From: Effrenium voratum | Taxonomy: Eukaryota; Sar; Dinophyceae; Suessiales; Symbiodiniaceae | Direction of reading: 5' to 3' | Assembly (NCBI GenBank): GCA_963377175.1 | Contig: CAUJNA010002124.1 | Span: 492,592 to 556,591 of the forward strand | DNA: 64,000 bases | In this document: positions 25,225 to 35,491 of the stretch, piece after piece | Position numbering within the stretch: position 1 is the first letter of the stretch | Layout of the letters: every line of letters starts with the position of its first letter | Notes under the pieces: generated by a model | Database searches by the model: none | Told to the model about the DNA's origin: nothing | Seen by the model: the letters and a program-made list of their open reading frames with translations, nothing else | Position numbers and translations under genes: made by a program

Positions 25225-26635
25225 GCGCGCGCGACAACATCCTGTCCCTCTAGACAGCTGCCGAATGCGACCCCTGCCACACAAACACACACCCAGATGC
25301 ACAGAATGCTGCGCCTGCCACGACTTCGGCAACGGCATCCGCCAAAGTGCTGCGCCTGCCACGATTTCGCAACGGCATCGCCAAAGTGCTGCGCCTGCCA
25401 CGATTTCGCACGCCCCCCGCCGCGCGCGCGACAACATCCTGTCCCTCTAGACAGCTGCCGAATGCGACCCCTGCCACACAAACACACCCAGATGCACAGA
25501 ATGCTGCGCCTGCCACGACTTCGGCAACGGCATCGCCAAAGTGCTGCGCCTGCCACGATTTCGCACCGGCATCGCCAAAGTGCTGCGCCTGCCACGATTT
25601 CGCACGCCCCCCGCCGCGCGCGCGACAACATCCTGTCCCTCTAGACAGCTGAATGCGACCCCTGCCACACAAACACACACCCAGATGCACAGAATGCTGC
25701 GCCTGCCACGACTTCGGCAACGGCATCGCCAAAGTGCTGCGCCTGCCACGATTTCGCAACGGCATCGCCAAAGTGCTGCGCCTGCCACGATTTCGCACGC
25801 CCCCCGCCGCGCGCGCGACAACATCCTGTCCCTCTAGACAGCTGCCGAATGCGACCCTGCCACACAAACACACACCCAGATGCACAGAATGCTGCGCCTG
25901 CCACGACTTCGGCAACGGCATCGCCAAAGTGCTGCGCCTGCCACGATTTCGCAACGGCATCGCCAAAGTGCTGCTCCTGCCACGATTTCGCACGCCCCCC
26001 GCCGCGCGCGCGACAACATCCTGTCCCTCTAGACAGCTGCCGAATGCGACCCCTGCCACACAAACACACACCCAGATGCACAGAAAGCTGCGCCTGCCAC
26101 GACTTCGGCAACGGCATCCGCAAAGTGCTGCGCCTGCCACGATTTCGCAACGGCATCGCCAAAGTGCTGCGCCTGCCACGATTTCGCACGCCCCCCCGCC
26201 GCGCGCGCGACAACATCCTGTCCCTCTAGACAGCTGCCGAATGCGACCCCTGCCACACAAACACACACCCAGATGCACAGAATGCTGCGCCTGCCACGAC
26301 TTCGGCAACGGCATCCGCAAAGTGCTGCGCCTACCACGATTTCGCAACGGCATCGCCAAAGTGCTGCGCCTGCCACGATTTCACACACCCCCCACCGCGC
26401 GCGCGACAACATCCTGTCCCTCTAGACAGCTGCCGAATGCGACCCCTGCCACACAAACACACACCCAGATGCACAGAATGCTGCGCCTGCCACGACTTCG
26501 GCAACGCCATCGCCAAAGTGCTGCGCCTGCCACGATTTCGCAACGGCATCGCCAAAGTGCTGCGCCTGCCACGATTTCGCACGCCCCCCGCCGCGCGCGC
26601 GACAACCTCCTGTCCCTCTAGACAGCTGCCGTGAG
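25225..26635. repeat. 194-bp satellite with a nested 39-bp repeat
   Basis: Seven to eight head-to-tail units. The phrase ACATCCTGTCCCTCTAGACA recurs near 25238, 25434, 25629, 25822, 26016, 26215, 26410 and 26606, a period of about 193-199. Each unit holds two or three copies of a 39-mer containing AAAGTGCTGCGCCTGCCACG. Units differ by a few single-base changes and small indels. All long open frames across it are repeat-driven. It lies inside the long ABC-transporter intron. Confidence 0.95.
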
Positions 26636-27050
26636 TCAGCGAGTGTGAGTGAGTGAGTGAGCGAGTGAGTGAGTGAGTGAGTGAGTGAATGAGAGTGAGT
26701 GAATGAGAGTGAGTGAATGAGAGTGAGTGTGAGTGAGTGAGTGTGAGTGAGCGTGAGTGAGTGAGTGAGTGAGTTTGAGTGAGTGTGAGTGAGTGAGTGT
26801 GAGTGAGCGTGAGTGAGTGAGTGAGTGAGTGTGAGTGAGTGTGAGTGAGTGAGTGTGAGTGAGTGTGAGTGACGGAGTGTGAGTGAGTGAGTGTGAGTGA
26901 GTGTGAGTGAGTGTGAGTGACTGAGTGTGAGTGAGTGAGTGTGAGTGAGTGAGTGTGAGTTGAGTGAGTGTAAGTGAGTGAGTGAGAGTGAGTGAGTGAG
27001 TGAGTGAGTGAGTGAGTGAGTGAGTGAGTGAGTGAGTGAGTGAGTGAGAC
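26636..27050. repeat. (GAGT)n / GTGAGTGA microsatellite
   Basis: About 415 nt of GAGT tetramers with GTGTGAGTGA and GAGAGTGAGT variants; the 3' end (27000-27046) is pure GAGT. The Ser/His/Thr-Leu-rich minus-strand reading is an artefact. Confidence 0.95.
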
Positions 27051-27139
27051 GGAGACGAGCGGGAGAAGGAGGAGACGCGGCGCGCGGACGACGAGCGGAA
27101 AAAGTAAGAACCCCACACAGAGATGTGGGGAAAAAATAG

Positions 27140-27640
27140 TACGCGAAGTACATTCCCACAGCTCCGGCAGCACTTGCTCAGAGCAACTTGCGCAGAGCAA
27201 CTTGCGCAGAGCAACTTGCACAGAGCACTTGCACAAAGCACTTGCGGACCTATCTCGGCGCGGAGAGCGTCTCCCCAGCTCCGCCGGAAAAAGAAGAAAG
27301 AACTCAGAATCGAGAAGAGAAGGTAGAAAAGGAAAAGTCGGCTTGCAATGTAACGCCTGAAAAAAAATACTTGCGCTTTACGATGCCGAAGAAACGCCCG
27401 AGAAGTTAGCTTGCGCTTTAGGATAGTGAAGTAACACTCGAAAATTTGGCTTGTGTTTTGGGACAGTGCATTTGGCTTGTGAAGTGAGATTGGGCAGTTG
27501 GCAGTTGTCATTGGCTTGTGAAGTGAGATTGGGCAGTTGGCTGGTGTAATTGGCTTGTAAAATGAACATGCGCAGTTGGATTTTGGAGTGATAGGCAGCT
27601 GACAAGAGCAATAGTAGCCGAAGCTTGGATGTCATGAGTG
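27140..27640. repeat. 5' flanking repeats of the Helitron-like element
   Basis: Contains a run of AGAGCAACTTGCGC-type 14-15-mers (27175-27245) and a series of GGCTTGTGAAGTGAGATTGG-type units (27400-27565). The latter are related, in reverse complement, to the 40-mer arrays at 37.4-39.5 kb. Confidence 0.75.
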
Positions 27641-27761
27641 TCTCAGTAGCGGAGCTTGCCCAGAGAATGTTTGCGGCGACAGTTGATTAGGGCGACACGG
27701 CTTCTTTGTGTTGGTGTTATGCTTCATTTTTTGGAGGGGTGCTCCATGAGGTTGCTGTCGC

Positions 27762-28071
27762 TTGTCATTGCTGCTTGCACGTGCATTCATGCTCAAGGCA
27801 GTCCTCCGTGTTAGTACTGTAGAAGGTGTCATCGCTCAGATCGCATCTTCCGAAGTGCGGATTCGTTTCCTTGGCGCACCAATCTTGTCAAAGCAGTTAC
27901 ACACAGCGGGTGGCCAGAAGATATCAGAGTCGCGCGGCGCTGGCGGGTATCTCCGACGTGTCGTGTTGCCATGTCGCATTCTGGTCGCCAGCGACGTGCG
28001 CAGGCTGGACGTTGGCATGCGAGAGCGCACGATTGTTTCGCATACCCCTCTTGGTTTCTTGGAATTACCAC
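27762..28071 (+). CDS. Possible first exon(s) of the Helitron-like gene
   Basis: An open frame starts FMLKAVLRVSTVEGVIAQIA, continues SSEVRIRFLGAPILSKQL and later VVLPCRILVASDVRRLDVG. It lies upstream of the first SAP-like exon on the same strand. Splice borders are not resolved and no family was recognised; assignment to the element is by position only. Confidence 0.3.
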
Positions 28072-28111
28072 TTTTGGCTTGCGCTGTTGGTTTCCACCGT
28101 GTGTCTTTCAG

Positions 28112-28384
28112 CGCGCGCAGCAGGCTGCGAATCCCTTGGATGCTCTTCCTGATGCTGAGCATTTACGGGCTGAAGCAGCAGTACATGGTCAAGACTGGCT
28201 CCATGCTGAGCTGGATGGCTCGATGAAGCTGGACAAGCTTCGTGCCTTCGCAGCTGGCCTCGGCGTGCAGCAGAGGGATCCCGCATCTGGTAGTCGGCTT
28301 TCCAAGAGCCAGCTGCTTGAAGCCGTGGTTGCAGCTCTACGTTCGCGACCTGACGCAGAGGCATGGTTTCGCAGTTACAAGTAG
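28112..28384 (+). CDS. SAP-like exon 1 of the Helitron-like gene
   Basis: After gtgtctttcag the frame reads LDALPDAEHLRAEAAVHGQ, DWLHAELDGSM, then LRAFAAGLGVQQRDPASG and LSKSQLLEAVVAAL, ending DAEAWFRSYK-stop. Two amphipathic helices separated by a Gly-containing loop with a conserved Lys resemble a SAP DNA-binding fold. It is the most diverged of four copies and the only one ending in a stop codon, unless the GC at 28370 is used as donor to continue. If the stop is real, this copy ends its own short protein or is a decayed exon. Confidence 0.55.
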   Translation, partial: RAQQAANPLDALPDAEHLRAEAAVHGQDWLHAELDGSMKLDKLRAFAAGLGVQQRDPASGSRLSKSQLLEAVVAALRSRPDAEAWFRSYK

Positions 28385-28592
28385 ACCCCACAAGTTTAGT
28401 TTTCTTGCTTAGCTCTTTTGGCACTTGTTCACGACAAGCCTTGAGATACCTGAGCGTGTCTTTCAGCGCGCGTAGCGGACAGAGGAGGGCTTGCTCGAAA
28501 GAATGTTTTTGTCAACAGTGTTTCCCTGAATGTAAGAGGCTGGTCGCCTTACTCTTTTGTGCGTGTTCAAGAACTATGTGATAAGAGCGCAG

Positions 28593-28865
28593 GCCACTTC
28601 GTCTTCGACAGCTGTAGCGAGTTCTGGGCATGGTCTTCCCGATGCACAGCACTTGCGAGCCGAAGCAGAAGCACGAGGTTCTGACTGGCTCCGGGCCGAG
28701 CTGGATGGCTCCATGACGGCGGCAAGGCTTCGCTCCTTTGGAGCCGGCCTAGGCGTTTCGCAGAGGGACCCCACGTCTGGCCAGCAGCGCACCAAGGGCC
28801 AGCTGCTTGCTGTCTTGGTCGAATCTCTGTGTCCTCCTTCCAGCGCAGAGGCATGGTTTTCCAAA
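28593..28865 (+). CDS. SAP-like exon 2
   Basis: Exactly 273 nt, phase 0-0, bounded by agagcgcag and a GC donor (TCCAAA|GCACTT). It encodes GLPDAQHLRAEAEARGSDW, LRAELDGSM, LRSFGAGLGVSQRDPTSG, TKGQLLAVLVESL, then AEAWFSK. It is almost identical to exon 4. Confidence 0.65.
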
Positions 28866-29149
28866 GCACTTGTTTCTTGTCAACAGTGTTCGCGCGAACA
28901 GAGGAAAAGCGCTTGTTTTTGTTAACGGTTGCTTACCTTTTCTCCCGGGGATTGTGAAGAATGTGTTTCTTGTCAGCAGTGTTTGCGCGAACAGACGAGG
29001 GCTTGCTCAAAAGAATGTTTTTGTCAACAGCGTTTCCCTGAATGTAAGAGGCTTTGGAGCGTTCGCCTTATTCTTTTGTGCGTTCGCCTTCTTCCAGAGC
29101 AGAGGCATGGCTTTTTAAAACACGTAAGAACTATGTTGTAAGAGCGCAG

Positions 29150-29422
29150 GAAACTTCGTCTTCCACAGCTGCTGCGAGTTCTGGGGATGGCCTTCCTGAC
29201 GCAGAGCGTCTGCGAGCCGAAGCAGCTCTACGGGGGTCTGACTGGCTCCGGGCCGAGCTGGACGGCTCCATGGCGGCGGAGAGGCTTCGCTCCTTTGGAG
29301 CCGGCCTTGGCGTGCAGAAGAGGGACCCCGCTTCTGGCCAGCAGCGCACCAAGGGCCAGCTGCTTGATGCCTTGGTCAACTTTTTGTGTCCTCCTTCCAG
29401 CGCAGAGGCATGGTTTTCCAAA
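29150..29422 (+). CDS. SAP-like exon 3
   Basis: Again 273 nt with the same acceptor (agagcgcag) and donor (TCCAAA|GCACTT). Differs from exons 2 and 4 at many positions, for example LDALVNFL in the last helix and VQKRDPAS in the loop, so it predates the 1,044-bp duplication. Confidence 0.65.
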
Positions 29423-29636
29423 GCACTTGTTTCTTGGCTTAGCTCCTTTGGCACCCTCAATGCGCAACTTGTTCACGACAAGCCTTGAGATACCGGAGCG
29501 TGTCTTTCAGCGCGCGTAGCGGACAGAGGAGGGCTTGCTCGAAAGAATGTTTTTGTCAACAGTGTTTCCCTGAATGTAAGAGGCTGGTCGCCTTACTCTT
29601 TTGTGCGTGTTCAAGAACTATGTGATAAGAGCGCAG

Positions 29637-29909
29637 GCCACTTCGTCTTCGACAGCCGTAGCGAGTTCTGGGCATGGTCTTCCCGACGCACAGCACTTGC
29701 GAGCCGAAGCAGAAGCACGAGGTTCTGACTGGCTCCGGGCCGAGCTGGATGGCTCCATGACGGCGGCAAGGCTTCGCTCCTTTGGAGCCGGCCTAGGCGT
29801 TTCGCAGAGGGACCCCACGTCTGGCCAGCAGCGCACCAAGGGCCAGCTGCTTGCTGTCTTGGTCGAATCTCTGTGTCCTCCTTCCAGCGCAGAGGCATGG
29901 TTTTCCAAA
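29637..29909 (+). CDS. SAP-like exon 4
   Basis: Copy of exon 2 displaced by 1,044 nt, with the translated sequence apparently unchanged. Same acceptor and donor words. Inclusion of all copies would give a protein with three or four consecutive SAP-like modules; skipping or exclusive use cannot be judged from sequence. Confidence 0.65.
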
Positions 29910-30387
29910 GCACTTGTTTCTTGTCAACAGTGTTCGCGCGAACAGAGGAAAAGCGCTTGTTTTTGTTGACGGTTGCTTACCTTTTCTCCCGGGGATTGTG
30001 AAGAATGTGTTTCTTGTCAGCAGTGTTTGCGCGAACAGACGAGGGCTTGCTCAAAAGAATGTTTTTGTCAACAGCGTTTCCCTGAATGTAAGAGGCTTTG
30101 GAGCGTTCGCCTTATTCTTTTGTGCGTTCGCCTTCTTCCAGAGCAGAGGCATGGCTTTTTAAAACACTTGCTTTTGTCGACAGTTGCTTACCTGTTCTCA
30201 CTGGGATTGCGCACAGACATCTTTTACAGGGCTAGCAGCTCCAGCTCATCTTAGAAGTCCTAGAACATCATCAAATTTCACAGGCCTAGCATCATGTTGG
30301 CTAATCTCAGCCTGAGGCAAGGTTTTCTTTGGTTTCGGTCTATCAGTTGTGGTAGGCTGCGTCAGCGGCTGGCCGTGATGTTCTTGC

Positions 30388-30844
30388 AGACGACGCTTTC
30401 CCTGAGCGCGGCTGGCGTTGGATCTGGTCATGCGTGCGGTCCGACCGCGCTGGTCTGCCAGTTGATGCTGCGCTGCTCGAGACTGAGCTGCCCTCCACGC
30501 AGCGTCGCGCCAGTCTTTTGGCTTGGCTATTAGGGATGGCAGAAGATCGCTTGCTCCAAGCAGCGTGCGCGCCGCGAGTCTTTTGAGCTTGGCTCAAGGG
30601 ATGGCAGAAGATCGCTTGGCGGGTCGCCACTGCAGCGAGGCACAGATCAAGCAGCAGATCATCGCATGGACGACGCCGTGTTTATCGGCCTTTGGTGAGT
30701 TTGAAGCATCGTTGCCTCGCGCTGGCAAAGATGTAACTGCAGTTCCTGGCAGTGTGGATTTGCAGCCAGTTGAGGCTCTGGCAAGGCACTTGCAGATTGC
30801 ACTCACTGCGTGTGCCCTGGAGCGTGATCCAAGCAAGGGTCGAG
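30388..30844 (+). CDS. Helitron-like gene, N-terminal exons
   Basis: A stretch after gttcttgcag (30388-30533) reads ERGWRWIWSCVRSDRAGL, then DAALLETELPSTQRRASLL. It is joined in frame to 30599-30844 (MAEDRLAGRHCSEAQIKQQ, then LQPVEALARHLQIALTAC) if a 65-nt segment is removed. That segment lies between two copies of GGGATGGCAGAAGATCGCTTG, 21 nt, so the true junction can slide. The last exon ends GGTCGAG|GCGTCT (GC donor; intron 30845-30970). No known domain was recognised. Confidence 0.5.
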
Positions 30845-30970
30845 GCGTCTGCTCGATGTCTAACATTTTTGTGCATTCCTTGTCTTTGTTTTGTGTTTTT
30901 TTGGTGTTTCTTTTCTTTCTTCCGTGGCTATTGCTGCGATATACATGCGGAAGTGTTGCGTTGCCCACAG

Positions 30971-31424
30971 TTGCAGGGTGGCGAAAACTCCTGGACTTTA
31001 GCGAGAACGCGGGAGTCTACGACGTGGCTCAAAGGCTGCTGGATTTGTTGACTCTGCGGGTGGCCCGCTCGTGGATGGAGCCCTGCGGCTTTGAAGATCA
31101 AGCTGACATGATCGAGGCAGTGCTTGTGATCTTGTGGGGCAGGAAGGCATTGGTGCTGCATGAGCATGAGCTTCGTCAGCGCAGGGGCGCTTTGGATCCA
31201 GGCGACATGGTATACTTGCGTTGCTTGATGAGGAAGTACGGCTGGGAGCGCCGCAGCAATGCCGACAGTCCGTGCTTGTGGCAAGAAGTGTTTCCCAAAG
31301 CGGACTATGTCGCTTTTGCATGGTTCTTGTTGCAAGAGTTGCTGCATCCACGCAGCGCGACTGAGCTCACCACTTTGCGTGAGCTTCACCAGCCTGCAGC
31401 GGTTGCCGCGGAGCGTGCGAGCAG
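30971..31424 (+). CDS. Helitron-like gene, exon with unknown helical region
   Basis: Phase joins exactly across the upstream GC-AG intron (G|TT). The exon reads AGWRKLLDFSENAGVYDVAQ, LLDLLTLRVARSWMEPCGFE, MVYLRCLMRKYGWERRSNAD, VFPKADYVAFAWFLLQELL, and ends ...GCAG|GAGAAC, a GA donor. Removing 31425-31512 (88 nt) restores frame with the next exon (AG|G). No domain was recognised; probably a dinoflagellate-specific N-terminal extension. Confidence 0.6.
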
Positions 31425-31512
31425 GAGAACCGTTTTGCGCACAGTCTCTAGTGTAGTATGCATTTGCACGCTTTCTTTGTTAGTTGCCTAAGCTCAGCGC
31501 GCTGCGTTGCAG

Positions 31513-32209
31513 GAGGGGCATCCATCCCGATGTTCTTCGCGTGCATGAAGAACTACGGCAATGGCAGGATGAAAACGACGCAGTCACCATTCCTTCAGAG
31601 GGCGATTCCAGGGAGCTCGCTTCACGAGTGCAAGCGTATCTGCGACAAGCTAGCAAGCAGCGCGTTCGTGCACTGAGGAAAGCGTATCCTCCTGACGTGG
31701 AGTTTATTTCTGCTTTGCATATTGACTGTCTGCAGTCTGGCGACGACTTTCAAGATGGTGTTCTTTGGAGATCTCACGCAGAAAGAAATCTGTTTTTGGA
31801 TGTTCGCGGCTGGCCTGAAGCTAGCAGTAAGACACGGCTATTCCATCCGCTGACTGATATCTTAAAGTTTGAAGACGACAGCTGCGTCAGGGATTGCCTC
31901 TCCTTGTTGCAGACCACCGGCGTGGGCCTGGACGCCAAATTACGCCGCGCGGCTCATTTACTGGACTGCACTCCTACTATATCAGGAGTGGGTGAGTCGC
32001 TGTCGCGACGTCTGCTTTCTTCTTTTCCTGATGATGCAGAAGAATGCCGCCTTCGCTATGCTTGCAGACTCTGTGGCCAGCAGTTCTCCTCCTGGACTTC
32101 TTTCAAAGACCACATAGTGTCTGACCATTCTGCTGGCGTGGACTCCTCCATTTCTTACATTGAGTATCGAAAGAAGGTCATTGGTTTGTTGGACCATGCA
32201 GGACCCGAG
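31513..32209 (+). CDS. Helitron-like gene, C2H2 zinc-finger exon
   Basis: The exon reads IHPDVLRVHEELRQWQDEND, then SRVQAYLRQASKQRVRALRK. At 32068-32130 lies a canonical C-x2-C-x12-H-x4-H finger (ACRLCGQQF...FKDHIVSDHS). It ends GACCCGAG|GCGCGC, and removing GC-AG intron 32210-32316 (107 nt) keeps frame. A C2H2 finger upstream of the Rep region suggests sequence-specific binding of element ends or host DNA. The role is inferred. Confidence 0.7.
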
Positions 32210-32316
32210 GCGCGCGCATGTGCTTTTTCCCTATAGTTGTCACAGCTGGCCTCGCGTTTGTTGTATGTGTTTTGATGACGTGTTCTTCGTTAGTGCATAC
32301 TGCGCTGGTACCTCAG

Positions 32317-33328
32317 GCCCCTTCGATGAGCACGCAGCGCGGGATCATCGCCAACGCGGACAGCAGACTTCGCGAGCCTGGCGGTCCAGAGCAAGATCGT
32401 CATGAGTCTGCCTGTGCTGTCTGCGCCAGGCGTCATTGGGAGGAGGACCTGAAGCCATTGCTTCTTTTTCGGGACCCATGCGCCGACGAGCTTGCGCAAG
32501 ATGTGGACCACGACTGCGACAAGGTTCACATTTCGCAGCAGTCACGCCTATGTCGGCTGCTTGGAGTGCAGCGGTACGCGCATCGCTGGCCCCACATTGA
32601 TGTGGATGAGCTGAAGGCTTCTGCTGTGGAGCACCCCTTCCTCAAGGACGAGTTTCTGCTCCTGCACAAGCGACGCATGCCAGTCAATGTGACGCAGCCC
32701 TGCGACGAATGTCGGGACTGCCGTGCTGCGCTGCTCAGCTCCGTGCTTACCCTGCCTCGCTTCAGCCTGGCCAATGATCTATGGATGGGTAGGCAGATGC
32801 AGCCGCTACGGAACTTGGCCGCGGGCACACGCAGGCTGCTGCCCATGATCCGGGCTTGCTTGCACGTGACAGTTCTGCAGCCGGCGAACCTGCAGAAGGA
32901 GGAGCGACAGCGGGGCTTCGTCGGCAACAGCATCTTCTTGCCACAAGCGCAGCCCAGCGCCATACGGACTACGCTGCCGCCCCCTGAGTCGGACATGCAG
33001 GAGTCCATCCTGTTCGTTCTCGTGGGCCAGAAGAAGGACACACTTGCTAGCTCGGCTTCGCTGTCATGTCCCCGAGACGAGTATGACGCTGCCGTGTCCT
33101 GCCTACAGCGCAGCAGCCCATATTATCGCAATGTGGAGCTGCGGCACTGCTCAGAGTCGCCCATGCAGGGCTGCTTTGTGGAGACTTCGGAGGACAGCTA
33201 TCTGGCTCGCGAGCTGTTGCAGAAGGGACCCGCGGATGCGCAAGGCCAAGATGAGGAGTCGGAAAAGGAGGAGACGACACAGCCTGCAGCGCATGGATCT
33301 GAGCATAGCGCTGCGGAAGAAGACGCAG
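32317..33328 (+). CDS. Helitron-like gene, DUF6570-like exon
   Basis: The exon contains a Cys-rich segment (ESACAVCARRHWEEDLKPL), then CDECRDCRAALLSSVLTLPR, FSLANDLWMGRQMQPLRN, LLPMIRACLHVTVLQ and RQRGFVGNSIFLPQ. The order 'FSLAN-x-LW-x-G ... LL-x-R-x(3)-T-V ... RG-x(3)-GN' matches DUF6570, a region known upstream of Helitron_like_N in Helitron proteins. The C-terminal part is acidic (EESEKEETTQPAAHGSEHS). It ends GACGCAG|GCCAGG (GC donor); intron 33329-33470. Confidence 0.7.
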
Positions 33329-33470
33329 GCCAGGTTCGGTGTTATCTTTTTTTTTGCTGGTGCTTTGAAACTTTGTTGGCTAGATTGCTGATGCTGGCGG
33401 ACTTTTCCGACGCATCAGGGCTAGGTTCCTGTCTCGTAGTGCTGTTCTTGCATGTGCGTTTGCTACCGAG

Positions 33471-34718
33471 GCCACATGCTGTCCACCATCGTCGGCTTGA
33501 ATGATGGCGCAGACGAGCAGAACAAGTGGGTCCGTGTCGTTCGCGACTTAGAGGAGCTGTGCGAACGCCGCCCGGGCGCTCGGCGTAGCCATGCGGAGGA
33601 GCTGGTGCGCAATCGCTCGAACAACGACATGGACGGACAGGTGCCCGACGGAGATCGTCAGCTTCTGGGGCGTGAAGGCGTGCACGAGCGGCGCACGATC
33701 AACCAGATCCGCCGAGTGCAGAGCCTGGCACGCGGCACTGCCGAGAGCGAGCGCAGGGCGGAGGCCAGCATGTTTCATGTGAGGCCGTCCAAGCTCGTCG
33801 TGCCATCTGGAGCAGAGCCTGCGAGCATGTTTGAGCCCTCCACCTGGGCGATGGCGTATCCGGACTTGTTTCCATGGGGAGACGGAGTGCCGTTTCTACG
33901 ACGCGACACTGCTCTGGACGCACCCGAAGTGTTTCGCTACCTCTTGCTGCGGGAGGAGCTGCACTACATCTTGTGCGAGGACGAAGCGGCCGCGCGCCCC
34001 ATGCTGCCGAGGTGGTCACTTTCGGAGTCTTTACTCCCTGTGATGTACGATGTCAGCCGCAGACTTCACCTCATGCGGGCAACCAAAGCGCACGTTCAGC
34101 GCCGAGGTTTCGGCAAACACTGCAAGCTTATTGCCGGTGTTTCGGTCGAGCACCTGCTGAAGGCCATGGCCCTGCACGGCGAATCCGCCGACGTCCGCAA
34201 GTTACTGCAGGACGACGCGGTGGACCTGCCGCTGAAGCGGGCCTTAGGAGGCGTGCTGCAGGCCACGGCCAGCATCATTGGCATGGAGGGCCATCGCAGC
34301 CAGATCAGGTTTCGCAGTCACGCAGCTGGATGGCACTACGGCACTCCCCACTTGTTCGTGACTCCGAATCTGGCTGATGTCCGCTCTCCTCTCCTGCTAC
34401 AACTGCATCTGCAGAACGATGGAGTGGCGGAGGTGGAGGAGTTTGCAGTTGCTCTGGACTGGTCGCAGGAAGCCCCAGACATGCCTACGGCAGCTGCCAT
34501 GCGGCGCGTAATTGCCCGAGATCCAGTGTCACAGGCACGCTTCTTTGCTCTCATGATGGACATTTTCTTCGAGGAGGTGCTGGGCGTGCTACCGCCTTTA
34601 TGGCGGGAAAGCTACCGCGTGGCCTACGCTAGAGAGTTCGAGGACGGCATGGCTACCTCCTTGAGCGGCGGCGTCTTCGGCGATGTCGCGGCCTTTTGTG
34701 GTCCGCTGGAAACTCAAG
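33471..34718 (+). CDS. Helitron-like gene, Helitron_like_N / Rep region, first exon
   Basis: Key blocks in order are FEPSTWAMAYPDLFPWGDG (the 'AYP-x-LFP-x-G' hallmark), QIRFRSHAAGWHYGTPHLFV, TPNLADVRSPLLLQLHL, DPVSQARFFALMMDIFFEEV and GDVAAFCGPLETQG. These correspond to the Helitron_like_N domain preceding the HUH nuclease active site. The exon ends ACTCAAG|GATCGC, a GA donor; removal of 34719-34823 (105 nt) joins CAA-G|GA-CGC and restores the conserved QGRGS. One open frame covers the full 1.2 kb with no disabling mutation, suggesting recent activity or selection. Confidence 0.8.
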
Positions 34719-34823
34719 GATCGCAGAAGGTTGCTCGTGATTTGGTATCTTTTTGGGTCTCAACTCTTGACACAAACTTTGTCACTGTGTTCAAAAGGGA
34801 CGTGTTCGCACCTGCCTTATGAG

Positions 34824-35325
34824 GACGCGGCTCGCTGCACCCGCACATCCTGGTGGTTCTGCTCGGCCACGACTTGGGGTCTCGCGTTGGCCAGATTCTG
34901 CGGGGCTTGCGTCAAGCAGAGCTGGTGGCAGAGCTTCAGCGGTGGAGCAAGCGCGTGCTCGCGGCCGCACAGCGCATGAAGTTCGACTCGCAGATGGCCT
35001 TTGCAGACACCATGGGCACTCCGCCCGTGGCCTTGCCTCTGTCGGAATCTCAGCGCTTGCAAGCCGGGCAGCACTACGCAGATTGTTCTGTGCGACCTGT
35101 GGAGCCTGACGGGCATGAAGTTTTGGCAGAAGAGCGGGCTCTGCAAGGCCAAGATGGCGCCATGACATTGACCGGGTGCTACGCATCTCTTCGCCCAAGA
35201 TATCAAAGGAGGAGCGAGGCGTCTGACTTTCCATCCTTGGAGTGGAAGCGGGCGTTCTACAGCGACTACAGAAGACTGGTCATTCAGAACCACTTTCATA
35301 AGTGCACAAAGTCTTGCTTCAAGAG
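34824..35325 (+). CDS. Helitron-like gene, Rep HUH exon
   Basis: Begins in phase with RGSLHPHILVVLLGHDLG; HPH is the HUH metal-binding motif of Rep-type endonucleases following the QGRGS block. It then reads GQILRGLRQAELVAELQRW, MKFDSQMAFADTMG, and ends in the Helitron HxxC element (NHFHKCTKSCFKR). The donor is AAGAG|GACGCT (GA type); intron 35326-35491 is 166 nt. The catalytic tyrosine(s) expected further downstream were not pinpointed; DYRRL at about 35265 is one candidate. Confidence 0.8.
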
Positions 35326-35491
35326 GACGCTGGCCAGCGCTAACAGCCAGTTTTTTTTCGAGTGTTTTTTTCGCGTTGTGACACAGCTGCAGTCGCTAGC
35401 AGCCATGTTTCTTCGCGTTGTCAGACAGTTTGCTTTGTGATGGGAGTGTGTTCAGGCAATTAGGCTGTGTCACCCATGCGCGCTTGCTCAG

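Larger units (their letters stand above)
28427..30177 (+). repeat. 1,044-bp tandem segmental duplication
   Basis: Sequence from 28427 (ACTTGTTCACGACAAGCC) recurs 1,044 nt later at 29471 and stays nearly identical until about 30168, where the copies diverge. Only scattered single-base differences were noticed (for example a T/G in the TGAGATACC context and AGCTGTAGCG versus AGCCGTAGCG). Each copy contains a SAP-like exon and a following intron-like segment. Confidence 0.9.

Noticed and set aside
25250..26621. 369-codon and 322-codon frames across the satellite
   Set aside because: They result from the 194-bp unit lacking stops; indels between units shift the frame without selection.
26422..27236. 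Ser/Leu/Thr/His-rich minus-strand protein
   Set aside because: It is a translation of the GAGT microsatellite.
30588..30598. Relict dinoflagellate spliced leader (TTGGCTCAAG)
   Set aside because: Only the last ten bases match and they fall within a local duplication; kept only as a side note to that finding.
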